DNA of 64,000 nt from Streptomyces sp. CNQ-509 (GTDB lineage Bacteria; Actinomycetota; Actinomycetes; Streptomycetales; Streptomycetaceae), in NCBI RefSeq assembly GCF_001011035.1, contig NZ_CP011492.1, forward strand, positions 4,156,001-4,220,000, read 5' to 3'. Under the pieces are notes generated by a model that was not told where the DNA came from, searched no databases, and saw nothing but the letters and a program-made list of their open reading frames with translations. How positions within the stretch are numbered: the first letter of the stretch is position 1; the number at the start of each line of letters is the position of its first letter. A program made the position numbers and the translations under genes. This document shows positions 34,139 to 42,790 of this stretch, piece by piece.

Positions 34139-34243
34139 GCCCGGAGTGAACCCCCGCCTGGACGCTGGAGGGAACGTCCCGCCGGCCCGGCGTTCCGGCG
34201 GTGTCCTCGGCCTCGGCGGCGGGTGAGGCGACGGCCGGGCGCG

Positions 34244-36985
34244 CTACGTGCGGGGCCGTGCGGAGGCGGCGGGTCCTCGGCGCTCCTCCACCGCCCCCAG
34301 GGCGGCGGGGAGTTCGCGGCGGGAGGTGACGCCGAGCTTCGGGTACGCCTTGTAGAGGTGGTACTCCACCGTGCGGGGGGAGAGGAAGAGCCGGGCCGCG
34401 ATCTCGCGGCTGCTGGTGCCTTCCGCCGCCAGCCGGACGACCTGGAGTTCCTGCGGGGTCAGCCGGTCCGCCGGGTCCGGGGCGGTGGCGCGGGCCGTGG
34501 CCTGGACCTCGCCCGCCGCGCGGAGTTCGGCGCGGGTGCGGTCGGACCAGGGTGCGGCGGCGAGGCCGTCGAAGAGCCGGAGCGCGGTGCGGAGGTGGGT
34601 ACGGGCCTCGGCGCGGCGGCGCTCCCGGCGCAGGTGCTCGCCGAAGAGCAGCTCGGTGCGGGCCCGTTCGAAGGGGCGGCCGGCGGGCTCGGCGTGGAGG
34701 CGTACGGCTTCCTCGTACGCCTCCTCGGCGCTGCCCCTGGCTTCCGCCCCGCCCGCCGTCTCCGCCAGCAATGCCTCGTTGCGCAGCGCCACCGCCCGCG
34801 CCCACGGCTGCCCGCCCGCCGCCGCCCACGCCGCGAAGCGGCGGGCCGGGGCCTCGGCGCGCGCCGGGTCGCCCAGGCGGACCGCCGCCTCCACCTCGTC
34901 CGCCGTCGCGAACAGCAGCGCAGCGCTGTACCGCGCCGCTCCCGCGCGGGCCTCCGCCAGCCGCTTCAGCACGTCCTCGTAGCGGCCGCGGCCCAGGTCG
35001 AGGAGGGCCAGGGCGGTGACGCCGTAGTTGCCGCCGGCGTTCATGCCGGGGGTCACGAGGGTCCGTACGCGCTCCTCGTCGCCCTCGATCGCCGGGATGC
35101 GCGCCAGCAGGTTGTGCAGCCGGCCGATGCGTATCGGCAGCCCCGTGTCGCGGGCGATCGCGGCGGCTTCCGTCACCGTGCGCGCCGCCTCGCGGTGGTC
35201 GCCCGCGTAGAGCTGCTGGCGCGCCAGCACGTGCAGCAGGTACGGCAGCCGGCCGATGATGCCGTCGCCGCGGGCGAAGTCGATCTCCTCGGTGATCACG
35301 GGCAGTTGGACGTCGTCGGGGAGCAGCGAGGCGGAGGAGATCGCCTGGAGACGCGTCGGACTGCCCACGGCGGCCTCGTCGAGCAGGTCGGCGACGAGCG
35401 GCAGCCCGCGCGCGAAGTCGTCGGCCGCCATGTGCGCCAGCCCGCGCACGGCGCGGTCCGCGCGCCGGGCGTCGGCGCCGGGCGCGTCCCCGTACTGTTC
35501 CAGCAGGTCCGCCGCCCGGTGCAGCGCCGCGAGGTCCCCGCCGAACCACGCGTACGTCGCCGCGGCGCGCAGCATCTCCCGCCCGTACGCGCGCGAGTCC
35601 GCGGCGTGCGAGAGGAGCAGCGCGCCGGCCTCCTGCGCGGCGTCCTTCTCGAAGAGCCAGAAGGAGCGCACGTACGCCAGCTCCGCGCGCCGGTCCGCGT
35701 CCGCCGTCTGCTCGTACGCCTCCTCCGCCAGCGCCGCCGCCTGCTCCGCGTGCCCCGCCTGCTGCGCCGCCCACGCCGCCGCCGTGAGGCGCCGCACCCG
35801 CGGGTCCGCGTCCGGGGTGAGGCGGGCCGCCTCCACGTACGTCTCCGCTGCCGCCGCCGGGCCGCCGCGGGCCAGCGCCCGCTGCGCGCAGTCGGCCAAC
35901 TCGGCGGCGACCTCCTCGTCGGGCCCCGTCGCGGCCGACGCCAGGTGCCGGGCGCGGCAGTCCGGATCGCCGGAGCCGGTGGCCAGCGCCTCGTGCACGG
36001 CGACGCGGAGGGCTAGCGGGGCGGAGGTGTAGGCGGCGGTACGGATCAGGGGGTGCCGGAACTCGACGAACTCCCCGACCACGGCGATGAGCCCCTGCTG
36101 CTCCGCCGCCGCCAGGTCCGCCAGCTCCACGTCCAGCCGCTCGGCCGCGGCGACCAGGTACCGCAGGGTGCCGCGGGAGTCGGCGGCGGCGATGAGGAGC
36201 ATCAACCGGGTCCGCTCCGGCAGTGCCAGCACCCGGCCGCGGTACGCCGCCAGCACCCGGTCGGCGGCCGGCAGCGGCTGCCCGGCGGCCTGCGGACGGC
36301 CCGCGGCCGCAGCCCCCGAGGCGCCGAACTCGCGCAGGGCGAGCGGGTTGCCGAGGGACTCGCGCAGCACCCGCTCCCGTACCGCCGCGGGCACGTCGAG
36401 CCCCGCGAGGAGGGCCAGTGCGTCCTCGCGGCCGAGCCGGGAGAGCACCGACTGCGGCAGCCCGGCGGCGGGGAAGCCGGTGTCGCCGCGGGCGGCGAAG
36501 AGCAGCGCGACGCGCTCGACGCCGAGCCGGCGGGCGGCGAACAGCAGCGCGTCCGCGGAGGGGTCGTCGATCCACTGCGCGTCGTCCACCAGGCACAGCA
36601 CCGGCACGCCGTCGGCCGCCTCGGCGAGCAGCGACAGCACCGCGAGCCCGACGAGGAACCGGTCGGGCCCCTCGGCGGCGCCGGTGCCGACCGCGGCGGC
36701 CAGCGCGTCCGCCTGCGGCCGCGGCAGCGTGCCGGCGCGGTCGAGCACGGGCCGCAGCAACTGGTGCAGCGCCGCGAACGCCAGCCCCCGCTCGGCCTCC
36801 CAGCCCACCGCGCGCAGCACGGTGAAGCCGCGCCGCCGCGCCTCGCCCTCGGCGTACGCGAGCAGCGACGACTTGCCGATCCCCGCCTCGCCGCGCAGCA
36901 CGAGGCTCTGCCCGCGGCCGTCGGCGGCGGCGCCGAGCAGCGCGTCGAGCGCGGCCAGCTCCTTCTGACGCCCGTACAAAGTCAT
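34244..36985 (-). CDS. LuxR-family regulator of the LAL (large ATP-binding) type
   Basis: 913 residues. Walker A is GEAGIGKSS at residues 32-40, Walker B is in VLCLVDDAQWID, a long helical (TPR-like) middle follows, and the C-terminal LuxR helix-turn-helix is LTPQELQVVRLAAEGTSSREIAARLFLSPRTVEYHLYKAYPKLGVTSRREL (shown here in part; about 845-900). These act as transcriptional activators driven by ATP and an inducer. It is divergent from the OYE gene, 99 bp apart, and likely controls it. An interrupted palindrome lies between them. Confidence 0.93.
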   Translation of the reverse strand: MTLYGRQKELAALDALLGAAADGRGQSLVLRGEAGIGKSSLLAYAEGEARRRGFTVLRAVGWEAERGLAFAALHQLLRPVLDRAGTLPRPQADALAAAVGTGAAEGPDRFLVGLAVLSLLAEAADGVPVLCLVDDAQWIDDPSADALLFAARRLGVERVALLFAARGDTGFPAAGLPQSVLSRLGREDALALLAGLDVPAAVRERVLRESLGNPLALREFGASGAAAAGRPQAAGQPLPAADRVLAAYRGRVLALPERTRLMLLIAAADSRGTLRYLVAAAERLDVELADLAAAEQQGLIAVVGEFVEFRHPLIRTAAYTSAPLALRVAVHEALATGSGDPDCRARHLASAATGPDEEVAAELADCAQRALARGGPAAAAETYVEAARLTPDADPRVRRLTAAAWAAQQAGHAEQAAALAEEAYEQTADADRRAELAYVRSFWLFEKDAAQEAGALLLSHAADSRAYGREMLRAAATYAWFGGDLAALHRAADLLEQYGDAPGADARRADRAVRGLAHMAADDFARGLPLVADLLDEAAVGSPTRLQAISSASLLPDDVQLPVITEEIDFARGDGIIGRLPYLLHVLARQQLYAGDHREAARTVTEAAAIARDTGLPIRIGRLHNLLARIPAIEGDEERVRTLVTPGMNAGGNYGVTALALLDLGRGRYEDVLKRLAEARAGAARYSAALLFATADEVEAAVRLGDPARAEAPARRFAAWAAAGGQPWARAVALRNEALLAETAGGAEARGSAEEAYEEAVRLHAEPAGRPFERARTELLFGEHLRRERRRAEARTHLRTALRLFDGLAAAPWSDRTRAELRAAGEVQATARATAPDPADRLTPQELQVVRLAAEGTSSREIAARLFLSPRTVEYHLYKAYPKLGVTSRRELPAALGAVEERRGPAASARPRT

Positions 36986-37033
36986 CCAGTCACACCTACG
37001 TGGCGGGTCGGCGGCAGGTCACGTATCCGAGTA

Positions 37034-37047
37034 CCGAAGCGCTACGG
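37034..37047. promoter_or_regulatory. Imperfect palindrome CCGAAGC-GCTACGG between LAL regulator and OYE gene
   Basis: 6 of 7 base pairs match across the centre. It lies 38 bp upstream of the OYE start and 49 bp upstream of the regulator start, a position suited to an operator. Weak evidence, no second copy seen. Confidence 0.35.
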
Positions 37048-37084
37048 ATCCGGCGGGCATTCCCCCGTACCTAACGTCGAAGAC

Positions 37085-38188
37085 ATGACGAACAAGATCT
37101 TCGAGCCCGTACGGATCGGCCGCCTCGACCTCCCGCACCGGCTGGCGATGGCCCCGATGACCCGCTCCCGTGCCTCCGCGGACGGCGGCCTGGTCTCCGA
37201 GCTGACGGCGGAGTACTACGAGCAGCGGGCCGGCGCCGCGCTGATCATCACCGAGGGCACCCAGCCCTGCGTGCGCGGCCAGGGCTACATCCAGACGCCC
37301 GGCATCCACACCGCCGCCCAGGTCGCCGCCTGGCGGAAGGTGACCGACCGGGTGCACGCCGCCGGGGGCCGGATCTTCCTGCAGCTCCTGCACGCCGGCC
37401 GCGTCGGCCACCCCTACCTCTACCCGGACGGCGGGCTTCCGGAAGCGCCGTCGGCCCTGGCGTCCGGCGAGTCCCTGTTCACCAACGACCAGGGGCTGCT
37501 CCCGCACCCCGTGCCGCGCGAGCTGACCGCCGACGACATCGGCGAGATCGTCCGGGACTTCGCGGCCGGCGCGCGGGGCGCGATCGAGGCGGGCTTCGAC
37601 GGCGTGGAGCTGCACGGCGCCAACGGCTACCTCATCCACCAGTTCCTCGCCGACGGCGCCAACCGCCGCACCGACGCCTACGGCGGCCCGGTGGAGAACC
37701 GCATCCGCTTCGCGGTCGAGACGGTACGGGCGGTCAGCGAGGCGATCGGTGCGGACCGCACCGCACTGCGCATCTCGCCCGGCAACGGCGCCAACGGCGT
37801 CACCGAGAGCGACGCGGCCGACGTGTACGCGGCGCTGGTCGCGGCCCTGGCCCCGTATCCGCTGGCCTATCTGCACCTCCTGGAGGGCACGCCGGAGCTG
37901 CGCGGGGTGACCGAGCAGGTACGCCGCGGCTGGGCGGGCCCGCTGATGCTGAACTCGATGCACCACGGCGGCGGCGACCCGGTCGAGGACGCGGAGCGAC
38001 TGCTCGCCGCGGGCACGGCGGACATCGTGGCCCTCGGGGCGCGCTGGCTGGCCAACCCGGACCTGATGGCGCGGGTACGGGCCGGGGGACCGTACAACGA
38101 GGCCGACGAGGCGACGTACTACGGCGGCGACCACCGCGGCTACACCGACTACCCGGCGCTCGCGCCGCCGGCGCCCGCCGCGGGCTGA
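37085..38188 (+). CDS. Old yellow enzyme family flavin oxidoreductase
   Basis: 367 residues from ATG at 37085. FMN-dependent NAD(P)H reductase of electron-poor alkenes. Marks are PHRLAMAPMTRSRA, QLLHAGRVGHP, GFDGVELHGANGYLIHQFL (substrate-binding His and Asn), NRRTDAYGGPVENRIRF, LHLLEGTPE and VALGARWLANPDL. It is closest to the NemA/morphinone-reductase-like branch. Its neighbour, the divergent LAL regulator, may regulate it. purC follows 74 bp later with its own ribosome-binding site. Confidence 0.93.
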   Translation: MTNKIFEPVRIGRLDLPHRLAMAPMTRSRASADGGLVSELTAEYYEQRAGAALIITEGTQPCVRGQGYIQTPGIHTAAQVAAWRKVTDRVHAAGGRIFLQLLHAGRVGHPYLYPDGGLPEAPSALASGESLFTNDQGLLPHPVPRELTADDIGEIVRDFAAGARGAIEAGFDGVELHGANGYLIHQFLADGANRRTDAYGGPVENRIRFAVETVRAVSEAIGADRTALRISPGNGANGVTESDAADVYAALVAALAPYPLAYLHLLEGTPELRGVTEQVRRGWAGPLMLNSMHHGGGDPVEDAERLLAAGTADIVALGARWLANPDLMARVRAGGPYNEADEATYYGGDHRGYTDYPALAPPAPAAG

Positions 38189-38262
38189 GGTGCCTGGCCG
38201 GGGAGGCGCCGCGCCGATGGGAGACAATTCGACTGTCCTATCGGCAAACCCCGGAGGAATCC

Positions 38263-39180
38263 GTGACCGGTTTCGTGGAGAAGCCCCAGCCCGTCGAAGT
38301 CCCCGGCCTCGTCCATCTGCACACCGGCAAGGTCCGCGACCTCTACGAGGACGCCGAGGGCCGCCTGGTGATGGTCGCCAGCGACCGGATCTCCGCGTAC
38401 GACTGGGTGCTCCCCACCGAGATCCCCGACAAGGGCCGGATCCTGACCCGGCTGTCGCTGTGGTGGTTCGAGCGGATCGCCGGCATCGTGCCGCACCACG
38501 TGCTCTCCACCGAGCTGCCCGAGGGCGCCCCCGCCGCATGGGCGGGGCGCGCCCTGGTGTGCCGGCGGCTGCGGATGGTGCCGGTGGAGTGCGTGGCCCG
38601 GGGCTATCTGACGGGCTCGGGGCTCGCGGAGTACGCGGAATCGGGCGCGGTCTGCGGCGTCGACCTGCCGCCGGGGCTCACCGACGCCTCGGCGCTGCCC
38701 GCGCCGGTCTTCACGCCGGCGACGAAGGCGGAGGTGGGGGAGCACGACGAGAACGTCACGTACGACGAGGTGGTGCGCCGCGTCGGCCCGCTCGTCGCGG
38801 CGGAGCTGCGCCGGGTGACGCTGGAGGTGTACGGGCGCGGGCGGGACCTCGCGCGCGGGCGGGGGCTGATCCTGGCGGACACGAAGTTCGAGTTCGGCTA
38901 CACCGGCGACGCGATCGGCGAGGGCGAACTGGTCCTCGGCGACGAGGTGCTGACGCCGGACTCCTCGCGGTACTGGGCGATCGACGGCTGGCGTCCCGGC
39001 CGGCCGCAGCCGTCCTTCGACAAGCAGTACGTACGCGACTGGCTGACGTCGGACGTGTCCGGCTGGGACCGGCACGGCGAGGCGCCGCCGCCGGAGCTGC
39101 CCGCGGAGGTGGTGGAGCGTACGCGGGAGAAATACGTGGAGGCGTACGAGCGGCTGACGGGGGAGCGCTGGGACGGCTGA
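38263..39180 (+). CDS. purC: Phosphoribosylaminoimidazole-succinocarboxamide synthase
   Basis: 305 residues; GGAGGAAT precedes the GTG at 38263. It condenses CAIR with aspartate (ATP) in purine synthesis. Family motifs are HTGKVRDLYE, ASDRISAYDWVLPTEIPDKG, VVECVARGYLTGSG-like (PVECVARGYL), LILADTKFEFGY and GDEVLTPDSSRYW. Normal length. It lies 9.7 kb downstream of purD with non-purine genes between, so the two are not one operon. Confidence 0.97.
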   Translation: MTGFVEKPQPVEVPGLVHLHTGKVRDLYEDAEGRLVMVASDRISAYDWVLPTEIPDKGRILTRLSLWWFERIAGIVPHHVLSTELPEGAPAAWAGRALVCRRLRMVPVECVARGYLTGSGLAEYAESGAVCGVDLPPGLTDASALPAPVFTPATKAEVGEHDENVTYDEVVRRVGPLVAAELRRVTLEVYGRGRDLARGRGLILADTKFEFGYTGDAIGEGELVLGDEVLTPDSSRYWAIDGWRPGRPQPSFDKQYVRDWLTSDVSGWDRHGEAPPPELPAEVVERTREKYVEAYERLTGERWDG

Positions 39181-39185
39181 GTCCG

Positions 39186-39869
39186 TCAGCCTCCCGGGGG
39201 CGGCGGCGGTGCCGGCGGCGAGGGTGCCGGTGGCGACGGCGGCCCGTCCATCAGGTGGTACTGCACGATCGGCGAAAGCCGGCGGATCAGCTCCTCCGGT
39301 GCCGCCGAGGCCATCGGTTCGAGCCGGACGATGTAGCGCAGCATCGCCGTCCCGACGAGCTGCGCCACCGCCAGTTCCGCGCGCATCTCGGCATCGGGCT
39401 GCGGCAGTGACGGGGTGATCCGGCGCAGCAGGTTGCGCGTGACGATCTTGCGGAAGATGGCGGCCGCGGTCTCGTTGCTCACGGCGGAGCGGATGACGGC
39501 GAGTAAAGGCTCGCGCGAGAGCCGGTTCTCCCAGACGCCGAAGAAGAAGCGGGTCATGCGCTCGCCCGCATCCTCCGCCGGGCCGTCGACGACGATGTCG
39601 GGTATCGCCATCGCGGGCGCGAACGTGATCTCCAGCGCCGCTTCGAAGACCCGCTCCTTGGTGCCGAAGTAGTGGTGGACCAGCGCCGGGTCGACGCCCG
39701 CGGACTTGGCGATGCCGCGGATGGACGTCTTCTCGAAGCCGCGCGCGGCGAACTCGGAACGGGCCTTCGCCAGTATCCGGTCCCGGGTGCCGGGCCCGTC
39801 CTCGGCGGCGCCGCGGCGGGGGCGTCCCCGGCCGCGTTTCGGAGGGTCGGCGGCGTTCTCCGGCGTCAC
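39186..39869 (-). CDS. TetR-family transcriptional regulator
   Basis: About 227 residues from GTG at 39869 (VTPENAADPPKRGRGRPRR). The N-terminal helix-turn-helix is DRILAKARSEFAARGFEKTSIRGIAKSAGVDPALVHHYFGTKERVF. A basic AT-hook-like PKRGRGRPRRG precedes it. The ligand-binding domain is normal in length, followed by a Pro-rich tail of some 20 residues. It ends 6 bp past the convergent purC stop and lies 52 bp downstream of a TIM-barrel isomerase gene on the same strand. Confidence 0.9.
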   Translation of the reverse strand: MTPENAADPPKRGRGRPRRGAAEDGPGTRDRILAKARSEFAARGFEKTSIRGIAKSAGVDPALVHHYFGTKERVFEAALEITFAPAMAIPDIVVDGPAEDAGERMTRFFFGVWENRLSREPLLAVIRSAVSNETAAAIFRKIVTRNLLRRITPSLPQPDAEMRAELAVAQLVGTAMLRYIVRLEPMASAAPEELIRRLSPIVQYHLMDGPPSPPAPSPPAPPPPPGG

Positions 39870-39921
39870 GGGGCGGCACCTTCGCCGGGCGCCGCGATGT
39901 CGCGCTCCGCCATGACGCCCC

Positions 39922-40875
39922 TCACGACGACGCGCCGCGCGGGACCGGCGCCGCGAGGTTGAACCGGGTGAACGCCAGCGACTCCGCGAGGTCCGACTCG
40001 CGCTCCGCCGCCGACATCGCCCGCCGGGTGTTGATCTCCACCACGACCTGCCCGCCGAACCCGCGCGCCGCCAGCCGCTCCAGCATCTCGGCGCACGGCT
40101 GGCTGCCCCGCCCGGGCACCAGGTGCTCGTCCTTGCCGGACCCCGAGCCGTCGGCCAGGTGCACGTGGCACAGCCGGTCGCCCATGCGGTCGGCCATCTC
40201 CAGCGCGTCGTTGCGAGCGGTGGCCGTGTGCGAGAGGTCCAGCGTGTGGTGCCGGTAGTCCTCGTTCGTGACGTCCCAGTCGGGCGCGTACGCGAGCATC
40301 TCCTTCTCGCGGTAGCGCCAGGGGTACATGTTCTCCACCGCGAACTGCACCGCCGTCTCGTCGGCCATGCGCCAGATGCCGCGGACGAACTCGCGCGCGT
40401 ACCCGCGCTGCCAGCGGAACGGCGGGTGCACCACGACCGTCTCCGCACCCAGCCGCTCGGCGGCCGACTGCGCGCGCCGCAGCTTCTCCCACGGGTCCCG
40501 CGACCAGACGCGCTGCGTGATCAGCAGGCACGGCGCGTGGATGGCGAGGACCGGCACGCCGTGGTGGTCGGAGAGGCGGCGCAGCGCCTCGATGTCCTGG
40601 CTGACGGGATCCGTCCAGACCATGACCTCCAGGCCGTCGTACCCGAGGCGGGCGGCGGTCTCGAAGGCGGTGGCGGTGGACTCGGGGTAGACGGAGGCGG
40701 TGGAGAGGGTCACCCGCGCGTCGGGCACCGCGACCCCGCGCTCCGCGCTCCGCGGCTCGGCCTCGCCGCCGGCACCGTCCCCGGTCGCCGCGCCGGTCGC
40801 GGCACGACCGACCGATGCGCCGGTCTCGCCGGCTTCGCCGTGCTCGTCGGTCCGGTAACGGGATGCTCCTGCCAC
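39922..40875 (-). CDS. Sugar phosphate isomerase/epimerase-like TIM-barrel protein
   Basis: Up to 317 residues from GTG at 40875; GTG 40728 is an alternative that removes a low-complexity 49-residue start and gives VPDARVTLSTASVYPEST. The AP2Ec/xylose-isomerase-like TIM barrel shows GYDGLEVMVWTDPVSQD, VLAIHAPCLLITQRVWS, VVVHPPFRWQRGYAREFV, FAVENMYPWRY, DLSHTATA, CHVHLADGSGSGKDEH and VVVEINTRR, consistent with metal-binding His, Glu and Asp. It is encoded with Ppx/GppA upstream. Substrate unknown. Confidence 0.85.
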   Translation of the reverse strand: MAGASRYRTDEHGEAGETGASVGRAATGAATGDGAGGEAEPRSAERGVAVPDARVTLSTASVYPESTATAFETAARLGYDGLEVMVWTDPVSQDIEALRRLSDHHGVPVLAIHAPCLLITQRVWSRDPWEKLRRAQSAAERLGAETVVVHPPFRWQRGYAREFVRGIWRMADETAVQFAVENMYPWRYREKEMLAYAPDWDVTNEDYRHHTLDLSHTATARNDALEMADRMGDRLCHVHLADGSGSGKDEHLVPGRGSQPCAEMLERLAARGFGGQVVVEINTRRAMSAAERESDLAESLAFTRFNLAAPVPRGASS

Positions 40876-40913
40876 GGAGACAGCGTACGCGGCCTCATCC
40901 GCGCCCCGCCCCG

Positions 40914-41840
40914 TCACGGCAACTGGTCCAGCCGCTTGAGGATGACCCCCTCGCGCAGCGCCCACGGGCAGATCTCCACCGTGTCCACCCCGAACAGGTC
41001 CATCGCCCCCTCCGCCACCAGCGCCCCCGCGAGCAACTGCCGCGCCCTGCCCTCCGACACCCCCGGCAGCTCCGCCCGCTCCGCCGCCGGCATCGCCGCC
41101 AGCCGCGGCACCCACTCCTCCAGCGCCTTCGCTGAGAGCGCCCGGTGCGTGTACAGCCCCTCCGCGGACCGGGCCGCGCCCGCGATCCGCGCGAGCTGCC
41201 GGTACGTCTTGGACGTCGCCACCACGTGATCCGGCTCACCGAGGCGGCTGAACTCGCTGACGACCCGGGCGATCTGCGCGCGCACGTGCCGCCGCAGCGC
41301 CCGTACGTCGTCGGGATCCGGCGGGTCCCCCGGCAGCCAGCCGGTCGTCAGCCGGCCGGCGCCGAGCGGCAGCGACACCGCCTTGTCGGGGTCCTCGTCG
41401 ATCCCGTACGCGATCTCCAGTGACCCGCCGCCGATGTCCAGGACCAGCAGCTTCCCGGCCGACCAGCCGAACCAGCGGCGGGCGGCCAGGAACGTCAGCC
41501 GTGCCTCCTCCTCGCCGGTGAGCACGGTGAGCTTCACCCCGGTCTCGTCGGCGACGCGCGCGAGGACGGATTCCGCGTTGGCCGCCTCGCGGACCGCGGA
41601 GGTGGCGAACGGGAGCACGTCTTCTGCGCCCTTGTCCTCCGAAACCTGCAGCGCCTCGTGAATCGTGGCTATCAGCCGCTCGACCCCGTCGTCGGCGATG
41701 GCACCCTCCTCGTCGAGGAGCTCCGCGAGCCGCAGCTCCGCCTTGTGCGAGTAGGCAGGCAGCGGCCGGGCACCGGGGTGCGCATCCACCACCAGCAGGT
41801 GCACCGTGTTCGAGCCCACATCCAGAACGCCGAGTCGCAT
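40914..41840 (-). CDS. Exopolyphosphatase / guanosine pentaphosphatase family protein
   Basis: 308 residues from ATG at 41840. The ASKHA ATPase fold shows VLDVGSNTVHLLVVDAHPG at the N-terminus, FATSAVREAANAE, VLTGEEEARLTFLA, VLDIGGGSLEIAYG and PLGAGRLTTGWL. The enzyme splits polyphosphate or pppGpp. It is a short, one-unit version typical of actinobacteria. The gap to the isomerase gene is 38 bp, suggesting one operon. Choice between Ppx and GppA activity cannot be made from sequence. Confidence 0.93.
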   Translation of the reverse strand: MRLGVLDVGSNTVHLLVVDAHPGARPLPAYSHKAELRLAELLDEEGAIADDGVERLIATIHEALQVSEDKGAEDVLPFATSAVREAANAESVLARVADETGVKLTVLTGEEEARLTFLAARRWFGWSAGKLLVLDIGGGSLEIAYGIDEDPDKAVSLPLGAGRLTTGWLPGDPPDPDDVRALRRHVRAQIARVVSEFSRLGEPDHVVATSKTYRQLARIAGAARSAEGLYTHRALSAKALEEWVPRLAAMPAAERAELPGVSEGRARQLLAGALVAEGAMDLFGVDTVEICPWALREGVILKRLDQLP

Positions 41841-41886
41841 AACGGGAAACGCTAGCGCCTTGCCGCGCGGCCGTACGCTGGGTTCC

Positions 41887-42705
41887 GTGAGCAAGAGGAA
41901 GAAACAGGGCAAAACGCAAGCCGGTTCGGGCGTCGCACGCGAGAATGCCGCGCGGTCGGAGGAGGTCGGGCTCGACTTCGCCCGCGCCTGGGTGGAGTTT
42001 CCGGACCCCGCGGACGACGAACAGGTCTTCCGCTGCGACCTGACGTGGCTGACATCACGCTGGTCGTGCATCTTCGGCCGCGGCTGCCAGGGCATCGACG
42101 CCGCGGGCCCCGACGACGGCTGCTGCACGCTGGGCGCGCACTTCTCCGACAAGGACGACGAGAAACGGGTCGCAGGACATGTGCGCCGGCTCACACCGGA
42201 GCTGTGGCAGCACCACGCCGAGGGCCTGGGCCCGGACGGCTGGACCGAGACCGACGAGGACGGCGAACGCAAGACCCGCCGCGTGGACGGCGCCTGCGTC
42301 TTCCACAACCGCGCCGGCTTCCCCGGCGGCACGGGCTGCGCCCTGCACCTGCTGGCGCTTCGCGAGGGCCGCGAGCCGCTGGAGACCAAGCCGGACGTCT
42401 GCTGGCAGTTGCCGGTCCGCCGCTCCTACGAGTGGATCACGCGCCCGGACGACACCAAGGTCCTGATGGTCTCGATCGGCGAATACGACCGCCGCGGCTG
42501 GGGCCCCGGCGGCCACGACCTCCACTGGTGGTGCACCTCGGCCCCGTCGGCCCACGGCGGCGGCAAGGCGGTGTACGAGTCGTACCGCCCGGAGCTGGTG
42601 GAACTGATGGGCGAGCGGGGCTACGCCCGCCTGGCGGAACTCTGCGAGGAACGCCTGGCCGCAGCCCGGCACGCCCCCCTCCCGGCCCCCCACCCGGCGG
42701 ACTGA
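41887..42705 (+). CDS. Cys-rich conserved protein of unknown function
   Basis: 272 residues from GTG at 41887 (VSKRKKQGKTQAG). A basic N-terminal tail is followed by a Cys cluster CIFGRGCQGIDAAGPDDGCC, then CVFHNRAGFPGGTGCALH, DVCWQLPVRR and LHWWCTSA. The spacing suggests a bound metal or iron-sulfur centre and resembles DUF3109/YkgJ-type proteins, but I am not certain of the family. It is divergent from the Ppx/GppA gene. Normal codon use. Confidence 0.7.
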   Translation: MSKRKKQGKTQAGSGVARENAARSEEVGLDFARAWVEFPDPADDEQVFRCDLTWLTSRWSCIFGRGCQGIDAAGPDDGCCTLGAHFSDKDDEKRVAGHVRRLTPELWQHHAEGLGPDGWTETDEDGERKTRRVDGACVFHNRAGFPGGTGCALHLLALREGREPLETKPDVCWQLPVRRSYEWITRPDDTKVLMVSIGEYDRRGWGPGGHDLHWWCTSAPSAHGGGKAVYESYRPELVELMGERGYARLAELCEERLAAARHAPLPAPHPAD

Positions 42706-42790
42706 GGGCCGCCGGCCGGAGGCCGGGGCGCCGGGCCGCCGAGCCGTGGGTGCGCCCGGGGCAGGCGCCGGCCGGCCGCTGCCGGGCCGG

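Noticed and set aside
32954..38188. Secondary-metabolite cluster suggested by the LAL regulator, OYE reductase and acetyltransferase
   Set aside because: No polyketide, peptide synthetase, terpene or RiPP core enzyme is present between purD and purC.
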